Source: Lachnospiraceae bacterium
GTDB lineage: Bacteria; Bacillota; Clostridia; Lachnospirales; Lachnospiraceae
Direction: 5' to 3'
Assembly (NCBI GenBank): GCA_022845955.1
Contig: AP025576.1
Coordinates: 682,001-746,000 of the forward strand
Length of the DNA: 64,000 nucleotides
The position numbers were made by a program, and so were the translations under genes. Position 1 is the first letter of the stretch. Each line of letters starts with the position of its first letter. Shown one piece after another: positions 41,721 to 50,700 of this stretch. The notes under the pieces were generated by a model that saw nothing but the letters and a program-made list of their open reading frames with translations, was not told the DNA's origin and did not search any database.

Positions 41721-43504
41721 TGGAAAATATTAAAAAACTTAACAGCATTTTAAGTAAAGAGCAGAAAAGGAAAGTGGGTTTTCTGGGAATCATGATACTT
41801 ATCAGCGGTATCCTGGAAACCGTAGGAGTTACCGCAATTCTGCCCCTGATTACCGCAATCATCGACCAGGACAGCATGCTGGAAAGTGAAACGGTACAAA
41901 AGATTTGCTCCATGCTGGGTTTTGCGCTCACCAGGGAAAATTATACGCAGCTGATTCTCCTGCTTCTTCTTCTGGTCATCGTAGTCATCGTAATCAAAAA
42001 TTTGTTCCTTCTGCTGCTGACCTACGTGCAGGCAAAATTTGTGAACGGCAATCAGTTCCGTACCGTCAGCTATATGCTGGAGGAATATCTGAACCGTCCT
42101 TATGAATTTTATCTCAACGCGGATATCCCTACCGTATTCCGGCTGGTGGACAGCGATGTCCCCAAGGTGTTTACCATCCTCATGGAATATATCCAGCTTG
42201 CGAGCGAAGCGGTGGTTGCTGTGTTCCTGTGTGTGACGCTTTTGCTGGTTGATTTTAAAATGACCGTGGTTATGGGAGGGATCCTGGTCATTATGACACT
42301 CCTGATCATGCGTGTTATGAAGACCAGGCTGAATACCATGGGCCTGAAATCCCAGCAGGTGCAGAGCCGTATGGGAAAATGGCGCCTACAGTCTATTTAC
42401 GGAATCAAGGATGTGAAAATCCTTCATAAAGAAGCCTTCTTTGCGAAAAATTTCCGTAAATATTCCCGGATCGCCGGAGAAGTGACCAGCAAATATACGG
42501 TGCTCAATAATGTCCCCAGGCTTCTCATAGAAACACTCTGCATGGGAGGAGTCCTTGCCTACTTGGCTGTATATATCCTGGCAGGCGGTAACCTGACGGA
42601 AATGATTCCCCAGATGACAGCCTTTGCGTTTGCCGCCACAAGGCTGCTCCCCAGTGTGAACCGTATCAACGGACATGTGACAAATATAGCATTTTTCCAG
42701 CCTTCTCTGGATTATGTGTATGAAAACGTTGATTTCAGCGATTATACCAAGTATGGGGAATACCAGAGCAAGGATGATGGGAAAGCGGCCCCGATCCCGG
42801 TTGCGGATGCTATCTGCCTTAATAACATCACTTATTTATATCCAAACACCACCAAAAAGATTCTGGATAACGCCAGCATGCGTGTCCCCATAGGAAAATC
42901 GGTAGGTGTCATGGGGCCTTCCGGAGCAGGAAAAACTACCGCCATCGATATTCTCATGGGTCTGCTTCAGGTCCGGGAGGGGACGATAACCTGCGGCGGT
43001 GTTAACATTTTTGATAATTATCCTTCCTGGCTGAGCCATATCGGATATATTCCCCAGACGATTTTCCTGACCGATGATTCCCTGCGGGAAAACATTGCCT
43101 TTGGTGTGGATAAAGACCAGATAGATGATAAACGGGTATGGCAGGTGCTGGAAGAAGCCCAGATGAAGGAGTTTGTGGAGCAGATGCCCCAGCAGCTGGA
43201 AACCAGTATCGGCGACCGCGGCGTCCGCCTGTCAGGCGGACAGAGGCAGAGAATCGGGATCGCAAGGGCGCTGTACCATAACCCTGAAATCCTGGTGTTT
43301 GATGAGGCTACCTCCGCCCTGGACAATGATACGGAATCCGCGATCATGGAAGCTATTGACAGCTTCCACGGACGCAAGACCCTCATCATCATTGCCCACA
43401 GATTGCGGACGATAGAGAATTGTGATATTATCTACAATGTGGATAAAGGGAAGATTGAGAGTAACGTTTCAATCAGGCCTGCGCATTTACTGCGCAGACC
43501 GTAA
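41717..43504 (+). CDS. ABC exporter / lipid-linked oligosaccharide flippase-like
   Basis: A 595-residue half-transporter. The six-helix membrane domain (about 1-320) is fused to an ATPase with Walker A GPSGAGKTT at about 400-408, LSGGQRQRIGIARAL near 504 and VFDEATSALDND. The layout resembles PglK/MsbA-type flippases, so it may flip the finished lipid-linked unit in place of Wzx. The start at 41717 is coupled to the GT11 stop. The ordinary ending after VDKGKIE is replaced by a short tail (SNVSIRPAHLLRRP) encoded by small hairpin repeats, so the C-terminus may have been altered by a repeat insertion. Confidence 0.88.
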   Translation: MMENIKKLNSILSKEQKRKVGFLGIMILISGILETVGVTAILPLITAIIDQDSMLESETVQKICSMLGFALTRENYTQLILLLLLLVIVVIVIKNLFLLLLTYVQAKFVNGNQFRTVSYMLEEYLNRPYEFYLNADIPTVFRLVDSDVPKVFTILMEYIQLASEAVVAVFLCVTLLLVDFKMTVVMGGILVIMTLLIMRVMKTRLNTMGLKSQQVQSRMGKWRLQSIYGIKDVKILHKEAFFAKNFRKYSRIAGEVTSKYTVLNNVPRLLIETLCMGGVLAYLAVYILAGGNLTEMIPQMTAFAFAATRLLPSVNRINGHVTNIAFFQPSLDYVYENVDFSDYTKYGEYQSKDDGKAAPIPVADAICLNNITYLYPNTTKKILDNASMRVPIGKSVGVMGPSGAGKTTAIDILMGLLQVREGTITCGGVNIFDNYPSWLSHIGYIPQTIFLTDDSLRENIAFGVDKDQIDDKRVWQVLEEAQMKEFVEQMPQQLETSIGDRGVRLSGGQRQRIGIARALYHNPEILVFDEATSALDNDTESAIMEAIDSFHGRKTLIIIAHRLRTIENCDIIYNVDKGKIESNVSIRPAHLLRRP

Positions 43505-43591
43505 GAACGTGATTCAAGAGTGCCAAAATCCTTCGCCGAAGGCGATTTAGGATGGATTTTGGCAGTAACTGTGAAGGAACGGAACAGTTAC
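43453..43591 (+). repeat. Hairpin cluster with REP-like element, copy 6
   Basis: Four hairpins in a row: GATTGA / TCAATC (43453-43474), CTGCGCA / TGCGCAG (43479-43497), TGCCAAAATCC / GGATTTTGGCA (43521-43564, with CGCC-GAA-GGCG inside), and GTAACTGT / ACAGTTAC (43565-43591). The first two lie within the last codons of the ABC exporter gene; the others fill the gap before the next gene. Confidence 0.75.
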
Positions 43592-43643
43592 AATTGAGGA
43601 AGCGAAGCTGCCGGAATAATGGGATTTGAAAAGGAAAAAATAA

Positions 43644-44675
43644 ATGATCGGAACAGAATTGCTCAAGGGTCAGGGATTGGGAAACCAATTATTTTGTTAT
43701 GTTACAACCAGATGTATTGCCATGAAACAAGGCAGAGATTTCAGCATATTGGGCAGCGAAACCCTAGCTAATAATATCCATAGTTCCTGCGGACTTTATT
43801 TTATGGATTTGGATTTTGGAATCCAAGCGGATAAAAATAAGTTTGCAGGCACCTATTATGAGAGAGATGACAGGATTTATACGGGCAGTTCCCGGCATGA
43901 CCTGACACATGGGTGTTATGTGACGGCTGCGGATGAGGAAATGTTTTCTGTAAAGGATAATATGCTGCTGTTTGGAAATATGCAGGCGGAAGAATATTAT
44001 ATTGCATATAAGGAACAGATTAAGCAATGGCTTAAAGTGAAACCGGAATACGACTGCTATGACTACTCGAAAGAAGATTTATGTGTGCTGCATTTACGGT
44101 GTTCCGATTATATGGATTCTCCGGAATTGTTTCTGCGAAAAAAATATTGGCTTGACGGCATGAAACATATGCGGAAAATGAATCCCGATATGAAATTTAT
44201 GATTATCACAAATGATGTGAAGGAAGCGAATAAATTTCTGCCCGGAGTACCGGCTTATAATTTCGATCTGGCGAAGGATTATTCCATATTGAAGAATGCC
44301 AGATATCTTTTGCTGGCTAATTCCTCTTTCGCTTATTTTCCGGCTTTTACAAGTGATAGGGATCCCTACATCATAGCCCCTAAATATTGGGCCAGGCATA
44401 ATGTGTCGGATGGTTACTGGGCCAGCGAACAGAATATCTATTCCGGCTGGCATTATATGGATCGCAAAGGAAGGGTATTTACAGACGAAGAATGCCGGCA
44501 GGAATTAAACGAGTATAAGAAAAAATCCCGCAGATACCGGAGACTGAATGTGCATCCGGGTAAAATGAGAGAATGTTTCTATAAAATACAAAGTAAATGC
44601 ATATATGCCAATGCCAGACTGCGGAAAATAACCAGAGGTGTTATCCGCAGGATAAAGGCATGGAAGGGCAGGTAA
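43644..44675 (+). CDS. GT11-like glycosyltransferase 2
   Basis: A 343-residue protein with GQGLGNQLFCYV at about 9-20, VLHLRCSDY in place of the canonical HxRRGDY (the second Arg and Gly are replaced), and LLLANSSFAYF matching the third GT11 motif. It has a basic C-terminal tail. It is probably a divergent fucosyl- or other GT11-type transferase; donor specificity is uncertain. DNA here is AT-richer than the upstream genes. No strong ribosome site is visible (GAAAAGGAAAAA). Confidence 0.8.
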   Translation: MIGTELLKGQGLGNQLFCYVTTRCIAMKQGRDFSILGSETLANNIHSSCGLYFMDLDFGIQADKNKFAGTYYERDDRIYTGSSRHDLTHGCYVTAADEEMFSVKDNMLLFGNMQAEEYYIAYKEQIKQWLKVKPEYDCYDYSKEDLCVLHLRCSDYMDSPELFLRKKYWLDGMKHMRKMNPDMKFMIITNDVKEANKFLPGVPAYNFDLAKDYSILKNARYLLLANSSFAYFPAFTSDRDPYIIAPKYWARHNVSDGYWASEQNIYSGWHYMDRKGRVFTDEECRQELNEYKKKSRRYRRLNVHPGKMRECFYKIQSKCIYANARLRKITRGVIRRIKAWKGR

Positions 44676-44681
44676 TGCAGA

Positions 44682-45446
44682 ATGGAAGATAACAAAAAAA
44701 GTTATTACAATGCGGAGGGGAAGCTTGTATTGCCGGAGGTAACCTTGTGTGCGATGGACAGTGTGCAGGTGAAAGCAACCTTAAAGGCTATGGAATACAG
44801 CATGAAGGAGATCGTGTTTGCTGATGCGGTAATCATAACGGATAAAAGGCCTCTGTCCATGCCGAAAGGGATACGTTACGAACACATAGATAAGCTTTGT
44901 AATATTGATGACTTTAATTATAAAACGGTTTATGATCTGGGCGATTATATTCATACCCAATTCGCACTCCTGGTTCATTACGATGGCTTTGTCGTGCATC
45001 CCGAAAAGTGGAGAGATGAATTCCTGGATTATGATTATATCGGATCGCCATGGCCGCTTCCAAAACCGGAGGATACCACTACCTACCGGGATATTTACGG
45101 GAACATCTGCCGTGTGGGAAACAGTGTGGGAATCCGCAGCAAACGTCTTATGGACTTTCCGAAAAAAGCGGGAGTGCCGTGGGTAGGGGAAAAAGGGTAC
45201 TTTAATGAGGATGGATTTATTTGCTGTAAAATCCGCCACCTCCTGGAAGCGGAAGGCATGCAGATTGCCCCGTTGGAAGTCGCCAAATACTTTGGCCATG
45301 AAAATATGATACCCGAAATAGAAGGCATCACTCCCTTTGTTTTTCATAAATGGTACGGAACAAATGGAAATTATCCGGATTTTCGGAAAAAAAATAAACT
45401 GTTGAACCGGTTAAGAAAGATCCATGGCCGATTGGTGAAAGGGTGA
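44682..45446 (+). CDS. DUF5672-family putative glycosyltransferase
   Basis: A 254-residue protein resembling DUF5672. It has an N-terminal LVLPEVTLCAMDS strand, then YDGFVVHPEKWRDEFLDYDY ahead of IGSPW, and CRVGNSVGIRSKRLMDF, where the family normally has VGNGG(F)S(L)RS. DUF5672 domains are found in polysaccharide loci and are thought to be GT-A-like transferases. It starts seven bases after the GT11-like gene. Confidence 0.75.
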   Translation: MEDNKKSYYNAEGKLVLPEVTLCAMDSVQVKATLKAMEYSMKEIVFADAVIITDKRPLSMPKGIRYEHIDKLCNIDDFNYKTVYDLGDYIHTQFALLVHYDGFVVHPEKWRDEFLDYDYIGSPWPLPKPEDTTTYRDIYGNICRVGNSVGIRSKRLMDFPKKAGVPWVGEKGYFNEDGFICCKIRHLLEAEGMQIAPLEVAKYFGHENMIPEIEGITPFVFHKWYGTNGNYPDFRKKNKLLNRLRKIHGRLVKG

Positions 45447-45501
45447 GAACGATTTCTTAGCCGGTCAAATACCCCGCAGTAATCAACGGATAGGAATAAA
45501 T

Positions 45502-46458
45502 ATGGTATATGATTGTTTTCAGTTTTTTAATGAACTTGATATCTTAAAGCTTCGTCTGCACATTATGGATCCGGTAGTCGATCGGTTTGTAATCAGTGAG
45601 GCAACAGAAACTTTTTCCGGGAAAGCCAAACCGCTTTATTATGAAGAAAATAAAGAAATGTTTGCAGAATTTGCGGAGAAGATTATTCATGTGGTGGTCG
45701 ATGACACACCGCCGGGATATACCCATGACAGGGATACTTTTCAGAAGAATGCAGTAGGAAGAGGGCTTATCGGTTGTTCGGATGATGATATCATTATTTT
45801 CAGTGATTTGGATGAGATACCGAATCCTGAAAAGGTGAAGGAAATCATCGCACATTTTGATAACAATAAAATATATCATTTTGCACAGCGTTTATTTTAT
45901 TGTTATCTCAATATGGAAGAGGTTTCCGGTAATCTGCTGTCCTATGCGGGAGAGTTTCCGGGCGTCAAAAGGAAAAAGTGGATAGGCTCCAAAATGTGCT
46001 GCTTTGGATTGCTTAAGAAACAGGGATTAGAGCTGGGGGAGCTGCGTTTCCCGGAAAGAAAGGAATGCGGTATCCGTGTAGAAGACGGCGGCTGGCATTT
46101 TGGTTATATGGGAGGCCACGGGGAAAAAGATGTTAAAAAACGTGTGGCCGATAAGGTGAGAAGTGCGGCCCATCAGGAATACAATAAGGCTGAAGTGCTG
46201 TCTGATGTTGCGGATCGGATTAAGGACGGAAAGGATATTTTCGGCAGAGAAGCCTCTTTTTCCCTGGTAAAAATAGATCAGACGTTTCCCCGATATCTGC
46301 GTGAACATACAGATGAATATGAGTTTTTGATTCTTAAGGAAGAAGCACCTTTCAAAAAAGGTATTCGCCATGTGACGGGGACAATGCGGCGGGGATTTTT
46401 TAAGGCAGGTCATTGCGTGAAAAAGGTGCTGCGGAGGATACTACATGCCGGAAGCTAA
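45502..46458 (+). CDS. GT17-family glycosyltransferase
   Basis: A 318-residue protein matching GT17 (PF04724), the family of eukaryotic N-acetylglucosaminyltransferase III, with many bacterial members in surface-glycan loci. It has YDCFQFFNELDILKLRL at the N-terminus, FVISEATETFSGKAKPLYY, and the metal-site motif FSDLDEIPNP. The acceptor is unknown. Its end overlaps the next gene by 14 bases. Confidence 0.85.
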   Translation: MVYDCFQFFNELDILKLRLHIMDPVVDRFVISEATETFSGKAKPLYYEENKEMFAEFAEKIIHVVVDDTPPGYTHDRDTFQKNAVGRGLIGCSDDDIIIFSDLDEIPNPEKVKEIIAHFDNNKIYHFAQRLFYCYLNMEEVSGNLLSYAGEFPGVKRKKWIGSKMCCFGLLKKQGLELGELRFPERKECGIRVEDGGWHFGYMGGHGEKDVKKRVADKVRSAAHQEYNKAEVLSDVADRIKDGKDIFGREASFSLVKIDQTFPRYLREHTDEYEFLILKEEAPFKKGIRHVTGTMRRGFFKAGHCVKKVLRRILHAGS

Positions 46459-47362
46459 AGTTTCCATATGCATACCTGCTTATAATAATGTCTCTGAGGT
46501 CGAACGCCTGTTGGAATCGATCCGTATACAGAAATATGAGAATTATGAAATTATCCTCACCGATGATTCCACAAATGATGAAATATCGGACTTGATAGGG
46601 AGAATAGGGTGGGAGAAGCTTCGCTATATCCACAATCCGGAACCGTTAGGGCATATTTTCAATTGGAACAGAGCGCTTGCTGAAGCCAAAGGCGAGTATA
46701 TTAAGATAATGTTCAGCGATGACTGGTTTACCGGAGCGGACAGCCTGGAGAAGTTGGCGGCTCTTCTGGATAACAAACCGGAAGCATCCTTAGGTTTTTG
46801 CGGGACGAAGCAGGTGTCTTTTGACGGTCAGGGAGAGAAGGATTCCTATGAACGTTACGCGAAGGAATGGTATACGGATCGCCTGAAGCGTGACTATAGA
46901 AATCTTTTTCTGGGCAATGAGATCGGTGCACCAAGCGCTACCATTTATAGGGCATGCAATGCCAGGTTTGATGAAAAAAGCAACTGGGCATCCGATATGT
47001 TCCTGTATTTTGAAATTCTGAAGAACAATCCTGTTGTTGTTCATACCCGGGAGGCCCTTATATCCATTGGTATCCATGAAGAACAATATACCGGAATGTT
47101 TAAGGAAAAGGATATTCGCAAGTTTAATGATATGCAGTATTTATATCAAAAATATAATCTGTGGGAAAGCAGGGACTGCCGGGATTATATGCTGCTGCAG
47201 ATCCTAAAGTTTAAACAGGGATGGAAAATGGCTAAAAGCTGCAGGATTTCCTTTGGCTCTTATTGGAAGCAGGGTGTTGTCTGGTTCTGGAAAAATACCA
47301 TACTTGGGCTTTGGTACGGAGCAATGCACAAGCTGGGATTAAGAAAGGAAACTGCAGTCTGA
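46445..47362 (+). CDS. GT2 glycosyltransferase
   Basis: A 305-residue GT-A transferase. KVSICIPAYNNVSEVERLLE leads to LTDDSTND, PLGHIFNWNRALAEAKGEYI and MFSDDWF. The product is cytosolic. Translational coupling to the GT17 gene is likely, since the start lies inside it. Confidence 0.87.
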   Translation: MPEAKVSICIPAYNNVSEVERLLESIRIQKYENYEIILTDDSTNDEISDLIGRIGWEKLRYIHNPEPLGHIFNWNRALAEAKGEYIKIMFSDDWFTGADSLEKLAALLDNKPEASLGFCGTKQVSFDGQGEKDSYERYAKEWYTDRLKRDYRNLFLGNEIGAPSATIYRACNARFDEKSNWASDMFLYFEILKNNPVVVHTREALISIGIHEEQYTGMFKEKDIRKFNDMQYLYQKYNLWESRDCRDYMLLQILKFKQGWKMAKSCRISFGSYWKQGVVWFWKNTILGLWYGAMHKLGLRKETAV

Positions 47363-47374
47363 AAGGATAAAGGG

Positions 47375-48604
47375 ATGGGTAAAGAAAAAAGTACGGCAGA
47401 CAGGCTGACAGGAATCGGGAACTTTTGTTTTTATGCAGGCCTGATATTAGAACTTATTATTGTAATTATAGATAAAAGTGCGTACATTAATCCTGTTGAG
47501 GGACAGCTATTCCGTATCACCTTTGTTCTTTTTCTCATAAAAGTGTGCTTTACCCGGTTTTCGTTAAAAGAATGGATGTGGCTGTTTGCCTTTATCGTCT
47601 TGGCTGGATTATGTTATCTGTTTTCGGGCCGCGATGAAGCGGTCAGGCTTGTGGTGTTCTGCGCTGCATTCAAAGATATGGATGTAAACAAAACACTTAA
47701 GACTGCGTTTTGGATTACCTTAACAGGATGTATTCTGCTTGTAATAGCAGCCGTATCCGGCCTTTTCGGAACGATGTATATTGTAGATGAAGGTGACAGA
47801 GGCATCCGATATTGTTTTGGATTAGGTCATCCGAATGCTTTTTACTGTATGTTTTGGGTACTGGTTACATTAGGGATATACCTGTACTGGGAAAATATGA
47901 AACTCTGGATGTATGGGGTACTGCTTTTGACAGCGGTTCTGTTGTATATCCCCACAAAGTCCAGAACAGGAATAATGATTATGCTGTTTACCCTTTTCCT
48001 TTCCGTACTGTTGGCTTATAGTAAAAAACTAAAAGATCAGCGTTTTATATACGCAGCAGGGATCGCCGCTTTTCTTATCTGCGTGGGATTATCTGTATGG
48101 ATGGCATACTACGAGCCTTATGAAGGCCCCTTTTACCCTTATGATCGCTTTTTTACCGGCCGGATAACCAGTATGAATACCCTGGAAGGAGGAGGGGGAA
48201 TCCTCCGCAACTGGAGCCTGTTCTCCCGTCCCGAAAACAGTAAATATTTCGATATGGGCTATGTCCGCCTGTTTTACTGGTATGGCATCATACCGGGGGC
48301 TGCCTATGTCATTATGTACGCCCTGCTGATCTGGCAGTGTTACAAAAAGAAAAATTATATGGGATTTATGATGGTACTCGGTTTTGCCTTATATACTATG
48401 CTGGAGGCACATTTTATTTCCGTATACCTTGGCCGGAATTATGCGCTCTTTTTAATGGGGGCCTGGTGGGGTGACATGCTGCATACAAAAGTCCGGCGGG
48501 GCGGGAGCAGTAAAGCGGCACCGGATCAGACGGAAACAATCCGGGAGGAGTATTGGTGGCAGGGATGGCGGTTCCTGAGAAAAAGGGAAAGGTGCGGCTT
48601 ATGA
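47375..48604 (+). CDS. Wzy/O-antigen-ligase-like polymerase
   Basis: A 409-residue integral membrane protein with about ten to twelve hydrophobic segments. The HPNAFYCMFWVL motif and YIPTKSRTGIMIM resemble the O-antigen polymerase/ligase (Wzy_C) signature with its conserved Arg. It is the candidate polymerase for the repeat unit on the outer face of the membrane. AAAGGATAAAGGG lies before the ATG; the stop overlaps the next start (ATGA). Confidence 0.82.
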   Translation: MGKEKSTADRLTGIGNFCFYAGLILELIIVIIDKSAYINPVEGQLFRITFVLFLIKVCFTRFSLKEWMWLFAFIVLAGLCYLFSGRDEAVRLVVFCAAFKDMDVNKTLKTAFWITLTGCILLVIAAVSGLFGTMYIVDEGDRGIRYCFGLGHPNAFYCMFWVLVTLGIYLYWENMKLWMYGVLLLTAVLLYIPTKSRTGIMIMLFTLFLSVLLAYSKKLKDQRFIYAAGIAAFLICVGLSVWMAYYEPYEGPFYPYDRFFTGRITSMNTLEGGGGILRNWSLFSRPENSKYFDMGYVRLFYWYGIIPGAAYVIMYALLIWQCYKKKNYMGFMMVLGFALYTMLEAHFISVYLGRNYALFLMGAWWGDMLHTKVRRGGSSKAAPDQTETIREEYWWQGWRFLRKRERCGL

Positions 48605-49710
48605 GATTGGTGATTGACTGCTTCAAGCTGGTAAAGGGAAAAGGAAAAAGCATAGGGATATATAACCTTGCACAGAGCCTGATACAGCATCTGACGGCAG
48701 CTAACAGGGATGGGGAGCACTGCGGGGAGATTATTGTACTGGGAAATGAATACAACAGGAAGGACTTTGATATTCCGGGCGTACACTTTATTCCCATGAA
48801 AGGAAATCCGCTGAATAAACTCACCTGTATCGTGTGGGAGCTGTTTCTCGTTCCCGGCAAGGCCCGGAAGTATCGGGCAGATCGTATTCTTTTTCCAAGA
48901 GGCTACCGGCCCTTGTTTTACAAAGGAAAGGACACGGTCATCATCCATGATCTGATTCCTTTTTATTATGACAAACATTTTCCGGGAGTGCTAAACCGGG
49001 TGGAAAACGCGTATATTATGAGCCGGCTGAAGGCTTCCATGAAGCATGCGGACCGGATCATCACCATTTCTGAATTTTCCAGGCAGGAGATCGATTCCAT
49101 GTGCCCCGGAAGCGGCAGCAGAGTCAAAGTCATCTATAATGGCCTGAACCGGATGGAAAATTCCGGCGGCAATTGTGCGCTCAGCCCGGATGGCCCGTAT
49201 ATCTATGCCACGGCATCCGGCCTGCCCCATAAAAATGCGGCAGGCGTACTGAAAACCTATGATATGTATTTTCATCAGGCTGCGGAGCCGGCCAGACTCG
49301 TGGTGGTGGGGATTCCGGGTACCGAAGGCTATGCTATCAGTGAAGAGGCCGCCGCCTGCGTAACCTGCTATAAATATATCGAACGTACCGAGGATATGCA
49401 CAGCCTTCTGGCTGGCGCCAGGGCGTTTCTCTTCCTTTCTCTGATCGAAGGCTTCGGTTTCCCTCCTCTGGAAGCTATGCAGCTTGGCGTGCCCGTGGTT
49501 TGTTCCGACAGGACCGCATTAACCGAAGTGGTGTCGGATGCAGGGCTTCTGACCGATCCGGATAATTATGAACAGACCGTGGAATGCCTGAACCGTGTCC
49601 TGGAAGAGGAAGAACTGCGCAAAAGTCTTGTCCGGAAGGGATATGCAAATGTAAAACGTTTTGACTGGGACAGCCGTATCACAGCGTACTGGGAGGAATT
49701 GTCCAGGTGA
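48601..49710 (+). CDS. GT4 glycosyltransferase
   Basis: A 369-residue GT-B transferase. MRLVIDCFKLVKGKGKSIGI starts the N-domain; VIIHDLIPFYYDK, ITISEFSRQEI and LFLSLIEGFGFPPLEAMQLG match the mannosyl/rhamnosyl type of GT4. The start at 48601 overlaps the polymerase stop and has AAAGGTG upstream. It ends GTGA-overlapped with the next GT2 gene. Confidence 0.88.
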   Translation: MRLVIDCFKLVKGKGKSIGIYNLAQSLIQHLTAANRDGEHCGEIIVLGNEYNRKDFDIPGVHFIPMKGNPLNKLTCIVWELFLVPGKARKYRADRILFPRGYRPLFYKGKDTVIIHDLIPFYYDKHFPGVLNRVENAYIMSRLKASMKHADRIITISEFSRQEIDSMCPGSGSRVKVIYNGLNRMENSGGNCALSPDGPYIYATASGLPHKNAAGVLKTYDMYFHQAAEPARLVVVGIPGTEGYAISEEAAACVTCYKYIERTEDMHSLLAGARAFLFLSLIEGFGFPPLEAMQLGVPVVCSDRTALTEVVSDAGLLTDPDNYEQTVECLNRVLEEEELRKSLVRKGYANVKRFDWDSRITAYWEELSR

Positions 49711-50696
49711 CAGATAAAATTTCGGTTATTGTACCTGTATATAACGCAGCAGCCTATCTTTCCGACTGTCTGGAAAGCATTGTGCACCAGACCTGTGCCA
49801 ATCTGGAGATACTGCTTATCGACGACGGATCACGGGATAACAGTGCGGATATCTGCCGGGAATGGTGCCGGAAGGATACCAGGATCCGTTTGATTCAAAA
49901 GGAAAACGGAGGTGTTTCCTCCGCACGGAATTTAGGGCTGGAAGAGGCGGCAGGAGAGTTTGTCACCTTTGTGGATGCGGATGACTGGATCGGGGAAGAA
50001 ATGCTGGACAAGCTTGTAACCCGCATAAAAGAGGATAAAAGTGATCTGGCCGTATGCGGATTCCGGGAGGTGCATGACGGGGACCGGAAACAGTTGAGCC
50101 GGTACAGGAAGGCAGCGTCCGGCAGCGGGGATTATCAGGTATTAACCGCTAAGGAATATGCCGGAAATTACCTCCTTTCAGGGAATACCAGATGCTGGAG
50201 TATCCTTTTTGATAAACGGATCATTGGTTCTGTCCGGTTTCAGGAAGGGCTGACGATTGGAGAAGATTTACTTTTTCTGGTCGATTTGCTTGCGTGTCTG
50301 AATCGGGTTTCCCTAGTGAAGTCCCGGGAATACTGTTATTACAGGAATGAGGATGGGGCAATGTTTTCCCGGTTCCGCCCGTCCTATATGGATCAGATCA
50401 CCTGCTGGCAGTCGGCTTGTGGAAAACTACAGCAGATCTATCCCGAGTATGTGTATAAAAGCAGGATTTGCTTGTTTCAGGCAGCGCTCCTGACCGCAGG
50501 AAAACTGGCTATGCTTTCCGGGCAGGAACGAAAAAAACTGGCTTCTTATACGCAGCGCTGCCAACAGGCAGCAAGAGAAGCAGCGGCAGACAGGAAGGCA
50601 TGGAAAGGGTTATCGGCTGGCTATAAAGGAAAGGGAATTTTGTTCCTGCATGCCCCCTCTCTTTATCTGTTTTTGTATCATAGATGGAAGGAGTAA
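49707..50696 (+). CDS. GT2 glycosyltransferase (GTG start)
   Basis: A 329-residue GT-A transferase. KISVIVPVYNAAAYLSDCLE leads to LIDDGSRDN, NGGVSSARNLG and FVDADDWIGEEM. The GTG start overlaps the stop of the preceding GT4 gene by four bases, with GGGAGGA upstream. The C-terminal third is basic. Confidence 0.87.
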   Translation: MTDKISVIVPVYNAAAYLSDCLESIVHQTCANLEILLIDDGSRDNSADICREWCRKDTRIRLIQKENGGVSSARNLGLEEAAGEFVTFVDADDWIGEEMLDKLVTRIKEDKSDLAVCGFREVHDGDRKQLSRYRKAASGSGDYQVLTAKEYAGNYLLSGNTRCWSILFDKRIIGSVRFQEGLTIGEDLLFLVDLLACLNRVSLVKSREYCYYRNEDGAMFSRFRPSYMDQITCWQSACGKLQQIYPEYVYKSRICLFQAALLTAGKLAMLSGQERKKLASYTQRCQQAAREAAADRKAWKGLSAGYKGKGILFLHAPSLYLFLYHRWKE

Positions 50697-50700
50697 TCCG

